Source of the DNA: an uncultured Verrucomicrobiota bacterium
GTDB lineage: Bacteria > Verrucomicrobiota > Verrucomicrobiia > Limisphaerales > UBA9464
Assembly: GCA_903925515.1 (NCBI GenBank)
Contig: CAIYFP010000518.1
Span: 1-35,705 of the forward strand
Length of the DNA stretch: 35,705 bases
Direction: 5' to 3'
Shown: positions 31,980 to 35,705 of the stretch, piece by piece
Position numbering within the stretch: the stretch's first letter is position 1
Layout of the letters: each line of letters starts with the position of its first letter
Made by a program: the position numbers and the translations under genes
The notes under the pieces: generated by a model
Databases searched by the model: none
What the model saw: only the letters and a program-made list of their open reading frames with translations
What the model was told of the DNA's origin: nothing

Positions 31980-34208
31980 GTGCCCCACCCCCAAAACCCG
32001 CGCCCGCCCTTGAGCTTCCAACTGACCCCACCCTCCCAACCTTCCACGCCCGACTCCGTCTCCGGCCTCGTCGAGCGCGTCACGTTCCACAACGAGGAAA
32101 ACGGTTGGTCGGTCCTCAAGGTCCGCGCCAAGGACCATCACGAGCTCGTCACCGTCGTCGGAAGCCTCCCGGCCGTGAACGCCGGCGAATGGCTCGACGC
32201 CTCCGGCCGCTGGGTCCATGACCGCGACTTCGGGCTCCAGCTCAAGGCCGACACCCTCCGAACCAGCCCGCCCGACAGCCCCGACGGCATCGAGCGTTAC
32301 CTCGCCTCCGGCCTCGTCCGGGGCATCGGCCCTTCCTACGCGCGCAAGCTCGTCGCCGCCTTCGGCACCGCCATCTTCGACGTCATCGAGACCGCGTCCG
32401 CTCGCCTCGAGCAGGTCCCCGGCATCGGGCCCAAGCGACGCCTCCGCATCAAGCAGGCATGGAACGAACAAAAGGCCGTCCGCCGCATCATGGTCTTCCT
32501 CCATGGCCACGGCGTCTCCACCGCGCGCGCCGTCCGCATCCACAAGACCTACGGCGACGACGCCATCGACGTCGTCCGCAACGACCCCTACCGGCTCGCC
32601 CGTGACATCCCCGGCATCGGGTTCAAGACCGCGGACCAAATCGCCCTCCATGCAGGTCTCCCGCCCGATTCCCCCAAGCGCATCGACGCCGGCCTTCGCC
32701 ATGTCCTCCTTCAGGCCACCGAGTCCGGCCATTGCGCCCTCCCCTTGGACGATCTCCGCTCCACGGCCTGCGAATGCCTCGCGGCCGACTCCCCGCTCGT
32801 CCTCGCCGGGATCGAACGTTCGCTTCAGCAGGGCGATCTCGTCCGCGAACACATCGACGGCGCCGACCTCCTGTTCCTCCCGCACCTTCGCGAGGCCGAG
32901 CAAGGCATCGCTCGCGGCCTCCTCTCCCGCGTGGCCTGCCCCGCGCCGTTCGCCCACATCGATGCCGCCGGCCTGTTGCCCACCATCGAGGCCGAGACCG
33001 GCCGTCCCCTCGCCCCCAGCCAGCGCCAGGCCCTCATGCAGACGCTGAGGCACGCCGTCATGGTCATCACCGGCGGCCCCGGCGTGGGCAAGACCACCCT
33101 CCTCCAAACCCTCCTCCAACTCCTCGCCCGCCATCAGGTCAGGATGCTCCTCGCCGCCCCAACCGGCCGCGCCGCGCGCCGCCTCTCCGACGCCACCGGC
33201 ATGCCCGCGTCCACGCTCCATCGGCTCATGGAGTTCCAGCCCGGCGGCGCCGGCTTCGCACGCAACCCCTCCAACCCCCTCGCAACCGACCTCCTTGTCA
33301 TCGACGAATGCTCCATGGTCGATGTGCTCCTCATGCACGCCGTCCTCAGGGCCTTGCCAAGGACCGCGGCACTCTGGCTCGTCGGCGACGCCGACCAGCT
33401 TCCCTCCGTCGGACCCGGCAACGTCCTCCGCAACCTCGTCGATTCGGGCGGCCTTCCCGTCGCGCGCCTCGTCGAGGTCTTCCGCCAAGACGGCGGCAGC
33501 CGCATCGTCACCAACGCCCACCGAATCAACTCCGGCTCCCTCCCGGACACCACCCCCTCCTCCTGCCTCACCGACTTCTACTGGATCGAACGCGAGGATC
33601 CCCAACGCATCCTCGCCACCCTCGTCGAGGTCGTCCGTGACCGCATCCCCTCAAGGTTCAACCTCGACCCCATCCGCGACGTCCAGGTCCTCTCCCCGCA
33701 AAACCGCGGCTCCCTCGGCGTCCGCGAGCTCAACCGCGTCCTCCAGTCCTCCCTCAATCCCCCGCGCGAGCCCGACGACGCCGTCCAACGGTTCGGCACC
33801 GACTTCCGCCCCGGCGACAAGGTCCTCCAAACCCGCAACAACTACGACAAGGACGTCTTCAACGGCGACATCGGCCGGGTCACCGCCGTCGATCCCCTTG
33901 AGCAGGAAATCGAGGTGGCCTTCGACAACCGATCCGTCCGGTACGAGTTCGGCGAGCTGGACGAGCTCGCCCTTGCCTACGCCACCACCGTCCACAAGTC
34001 CCAAGGCTCCGAGTTCCCCGCCGTCGTCCTCCCCATGGCGTCCCAGCACCATCTCCTCCTCCAGCGCAACCTCCTCTACACCGCCGTCACCCGAGCAAGG
34101 AAGCTCGTCGTCCTCGTCGGCCAGCCACGCGCCCTGCAACGCGCCGTCCAGAACGCCCACGTCGAACGTCGATGGGGCGGCCTCCTCGCAAGGCTCCGGC
34201 CCGCCTAG
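31980..34208 (+). CDS. recD2: RecD2-type 5'-3' DNA helicase
   Basis: A 742-residue SF1B helicase of the RecD2 class, which functions without RecBC in DNA repair. Order: an N-terminal OB-like domain (VSGLVERVTFHNEENGWSVLKV, 27-48); helix-hairpin-helix motifs (LVRGIGPSYARKL and LEQVPGIGPKRRL); then the helicase core. Walker A is GGPGVGKTTLL at about 366-376, motif II LLVIDECSMVD at about 439-449, motif III VGDADQLPSVGPGN, and the C-terminal UvrD-like motif TTVHKSQGSEF at about 670-680. The start is uncertain: GTG 31980 or TTG 32010 both precede the conserved domain. The length suits the family. Neither recB nor recC is nearby. Confidence 0.93.
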   Translation: MPHPQNPRPPLSFQLTPPSQPSTPDSVSGLVERVTFHNEENGWSVLKVRAKDHHELVTVVGSLPAVNAGEWLDASGRWVHDRDFGLQLKADTLRTSPPDSPDGIERYLASGLVRGIGPSYARKLVAAFGTAIFDVIETASARLEQVPGIGPKRRLRIKQAWNEQKAVRRIMVFLHGHGVSTARAVRIHKTYGDDAIDVVRNDPYRLARDIPGIGFKTADQIALHAGLPPDSPKRIDAGLRHVLLQATESGHCALPLDDLRSTACECLAADSPLVLAGIERSLQQGDLVREHIDGADLLFLPHLREAEQGIARGLLSRVACPAPFAHIDAAGLLPTIEAETGRPLAPSQRQALMQTLRHAVMVITGGPGVGKTTLLQTLLQLLARHQVRMLLAAPTGRAARRLSDATGMPASTLHRLMEFQPGGAGFARNPSNPLATDLLVIDECSMVDVLLMHAVLRALPRTAALWLVGDADQLPSVGPGNVLRNLVDSGGLPVARLVEVFRQDGGSRIVTNAHRINSGSLPDTTPSSCLTDFYWIEREDPQRILATLVEVVRDRIPSRFNLDPIRDVQVLSPQNRGSLGVRELNRVLQSSLNPPREPDDAVQRFGTDFRPGDKVLQTRNNYDKDVFNGDIGRVTAVDPLEQEIEVAFDNRSVRYEFGELDELALAYATTVHKSQGSEFPAVVLPMASQHHLLLQRNLLYTAVTRARKLVVLVGQPRALQRAVQNAHVERRWGGLLARLRPA

Positions 34209-34291
34209 GCCCACCCCCCGCCCCCCGCCCCAGCGCCCCATCGCCGGACTTGCCATCCTCACCCGCCTTGGGTTTCCTCCCATCATCTCCT

Positions 34292-35170
34292 ATGCGCATG
34301 CCTTCCACTCCGCTTCCCCGGCGCGGCTTGCCGGGCTTCACCCTCATCGAGCTCCTCGTCGTCATCGCCATCATCGCGATCCTCGCCGGCATGCTCCTCC
34401 CCGCCCTCGGCAAGGCCAAGCAGCGTGCCCAAGGCGTCTCCTGCATGAACAATTCCAAGCAGCTCATGCTCGCATGGAAGCTCTACGCCGACGACAACTC
34501 CGAACGCCTCGTCGGCGCCGCAAGCTGGACCGCTCCCGGCTCCTCCCGCGAGACCCCAAACTGGACCGCCGGAAGCTGGCTCGACGCCTCCCGCGGCCAG
34601 GAATCCCGCCAGGACAACTGGGACCATGACATGTTCACCCGGAAGTCCGTCCTCTGGAAGTACTGCGGCAATTCCATCGGCGTCTGGCATTGCCCCGCCG
34701 ACACCACCATGGGCTTCGATACCCGCCAACGCCGCAAGGTCCCCCGCATCCGCTCCATGTCCATGAACAACTGGGTCGGCGGTCCCCCATGGGGCGAGTC
34801 CGGCCCGGGCTGGAAGGTCTATATCAAGGAGTCCGACATCTCCAACCCCGGCCCCGCCCAGACCTTCGTCCTCCTCGACGAACGCGAGGATTCCATCAAC
34901 GACGGCTACTTCGTCGTGGACATGAACGGCTTCACCGAGGGCAACCCCGACCGCATGATGAAGCTCGTGGACTACCCCGCCCAGTACCACGGCAACTCCG
35001 CCGGGTTCGCCTTCGCCGACGGCCACTCCGAGATCCACAACTGGAAGTCCGCCGAGCTCCGCCGACCCGTCCGCAAGGGCACCCTCCTCGCCCTCAACAT
35101 CGCCATCGGCAGCCGCCCCGACCTCAAGCGCGACGTGTACTGGATGGCCGAACGCTCCACGCGAAAGTAG
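34292..35170 (+). CDS. Prepilin-type N-terminal methylation domain protein with H-X9-DG motif
   Basis: 292 residues. A short basic leader ends at the prepilin peptidase site RRGLPG|FTLIELLVVIAIIAIL, giving a type IV pilin/pseudopilin N helix with Glu at position 5. The globular domain ends with the H-X9-DG signature (HGNSAGFAFADG). Expanded families of such proteins are typical of Planctomycetes, Verrucomicrobia and Lentisphaerae. They are presumed to be exported and assembled by type II/IV machinery. No secretion genes adjoin. ATG 34292 and 34298 are both possible. A strong hairpin follows the stop. Confidence 0.94.
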   Translation: MRMPSTPLPRRGLPGFTLIELLVVIAIIAILAGMLLPALGKAKQRAQGVSCMNNSKQLMLAWKLYADDNSERLVGAASWTAPGSSRETPNWTAGSWLDASRGQESRQDNWDHDMFTRKSVLWKYCGNSIGVWHCPADTTMGFDTRQRRKVPRIRSMSMNNWVGGPPWGESGPGWKVYIKESDISNPGPAQTFVLLDEREDSINDGYFVVDMNGFTEGNPDRMMKLVDYPAQYHGNSAGFAFADGHSEIHNWKSAELRRPVRKGTLLALNIAIGSRPDLKRDVYWMAERSTRK

Positions 35171-35187
35171 CGACCCGAGGGCATCGC

Positions 35188-35209
35188 GGGCGCCCAAGGA
35201 AGGGCGCCC
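35188..35209 (+). terminator. Hairpin terminator candidate after the prepilin gene
   Basis: GGGCGCCC (35188-35195) and GGGCGCCC (35202-35209) form an 8-bp stem with loop AAGGAA, starting 17 bp after the stop codon. No U-tract follows, so the call rests on stem strength and position. Confidence 0.5.
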
Positions 35210-35440
35210 CCCATCATCCCCACCCCAGCCGGCACGACCCTTCAACCCCAAGCCGGCACGCGGATTTCAGATGCCCATACCCTCCGGTGAAGCTCAACCC
35301 TTTGCCCATGCCGTAGGCCACCCGCCCCCTAAGCGTTAACCTCGATCGGCTTCATCCCCGCATCAGGGGAACCGCGCACAAGGAACGGCCCGCGAAGACT
35401 CGGGTCCACGGACACGATCCGCGGCCACGACCGGACTCTC

Positions 35441-35462
35441 TTTTTTTGTGTGTTTCGTGGTT
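35441..35462 (-). repeat. AACCACGAAACACAC-type short intergenic motif
   Basis: Read on the minus strand this is AACCACGAAACACACAAAAA. It resembles the short AACCACGAAT-ACACGAA words often scattered between genes in several bacterial phyla, including Verrucomicrobia. Only one copy occurs here, and its role is not known. Confidence 0.4.
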
Positions 35463-35558
35463 CCAACCCTTGGCCGCCCTCAAGCACCTCGCATGGCTTC
35501 CCTTCACCTACCCGAGGCAGCACGCGACCCACTCGCCCCCGCATGCAACCAAAAAGCC

Positions 35559-35705
35559 TCAATGTGACTTCGTGTGGCTGGAAGGGAGGGGGTCGGGCAG
35601 GTCGAACTCAAGGCGCGACGCCACGAGGTAGATCATTGCCGTGAAGTACCGGACGGTACGGAAGCCGCGCGATTTCCTCTTCACCGTCTGGATGATCCCG
35701 TTCAG
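35559..35705 (-). CDS. C-terminal end of a transposase, probably ISL3-like (cut by the window edge)
   Basis: The last 48 codons of a minus-strand gene with stop TGA at 35559-35561. The residues LNGIIQTVKRKSRGFRTVRY, then a FTAMIYLVASRLEFDLP segment, resemble the C terminus of ISL3/IS204/IS1096-type DDE transposases, where N-x-x-IQ-x-KR-x-xRG-(F/Y)R is characteristic. Codon use is mixed (AAA, CGT, GCA, TCA) compared with the strict G-ending pattern of minus-strand chromosomal genes here, consistent with recent arrival. The catalytic DDE region lies outside the window. Confidence 0.7.
   Translation of the reverse strand: MNGIIQTVKRKSRGFRTVRYFTAMIYLVASRLEFDLPDPLPSSHTKSH

Larger units (their letters stand above)
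35171..35558. other. Intergenic region between the prepilin gene and the transposase
   Basis: 388 bases without a supported gene. It holds a terminator-like hairpin (35188-35209) and a T-tract followed by GTGTGTTTCGTGGTT (35441-35462). Composition is less C-skewed than the preceding genes. The left end of an insertion sequence, if intact, should lie here, but no terminal inverted repeat can be identified without the other end. Confidence 0.55.

Noticed and set aside
35400..35440. GGACACGATCCGCGGCCACGACC, partly like the R2 core
   Set aside because: Similarity covers only about 15 bases with gaps, not enough to call a fourth copy.

Overview
The window looks like a piece of a GC-rich chromosome from the Verrucomicrobiota, or a close relative in the PVC group. 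The lineage is inferred from gene content. There is a prepilin-like protein with the H-X9-DG motif and a kexin-like protease whose C-terminal module is of the 'RLQRSRDLERW' type. There are also PQQ-propeller, sialidase-type and SMP-30 proteins, a DUF6580 membrane protein and a two-gene class I fumarase. No rRNA, tRNA or CRISPR array was found. Most of it is ordinary chromosome, with accessory sequence confined to the gaps and the right edge.

Layout. Position 1-443 holds the tail of a possible gene and a repeat. Next come ung and a DUF6580 membrane protein (minus strand), a repeat-bearing gap, and a radical SAM gene divergent from a mutarotase-sialidase pair (4421-5397; the sialidase is apparently frameshifted). 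The two fumarase genes follow on minus, then a 0.9-kb repeat-rich gap, aspS (+), and P-II glnB (-). A long minus-strand block is ppk1, an RmlD-like reductase, gluQ, 4-hydroxyproline epimerase and a kexin-like protease. A long plus-strand block runs from dapF through a TPR protein, a purple-acid-phosphatase-like enzyme, a UxaC-like protein and an SMP-30 protein to a three-gene ABC-2 export module. A four-gene minus operon (rhodanese, HDAC-like deacetylase, RbsD/FucU, PQQ propeller) converges on it. RecD2 and a prepilin-like protein follow, and the window ends inside a transposase, probably ISL3-like.

Genes are tightly packed: six pairs overlap by 4 nt (ATGA or GTGA), and rmlD/gluQ overlap by 22 nt. 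This supports translational coupling within the operons.

The most unusual signals are compositional. The plus strand is C-rich almost throughout, so plus-strand genes use C-ending codons and minus-strand genes use G-ending codons. This replication-type asymmetry flips at the left edge. The word CCATGG is strongly over-represented, and the codon before Trp (TGG) is nearly always NCA on either strand, against the local third-base preference. Two dispersed repeat families, one with possible 15-bp terminal inverted repeats, occupy the gaps. I did not see a clearly new defence or biosynthetic system. The best candidates for new biology are the CATGG bias, the repeat families, and the ABC module with a tandem-duplicated permease.
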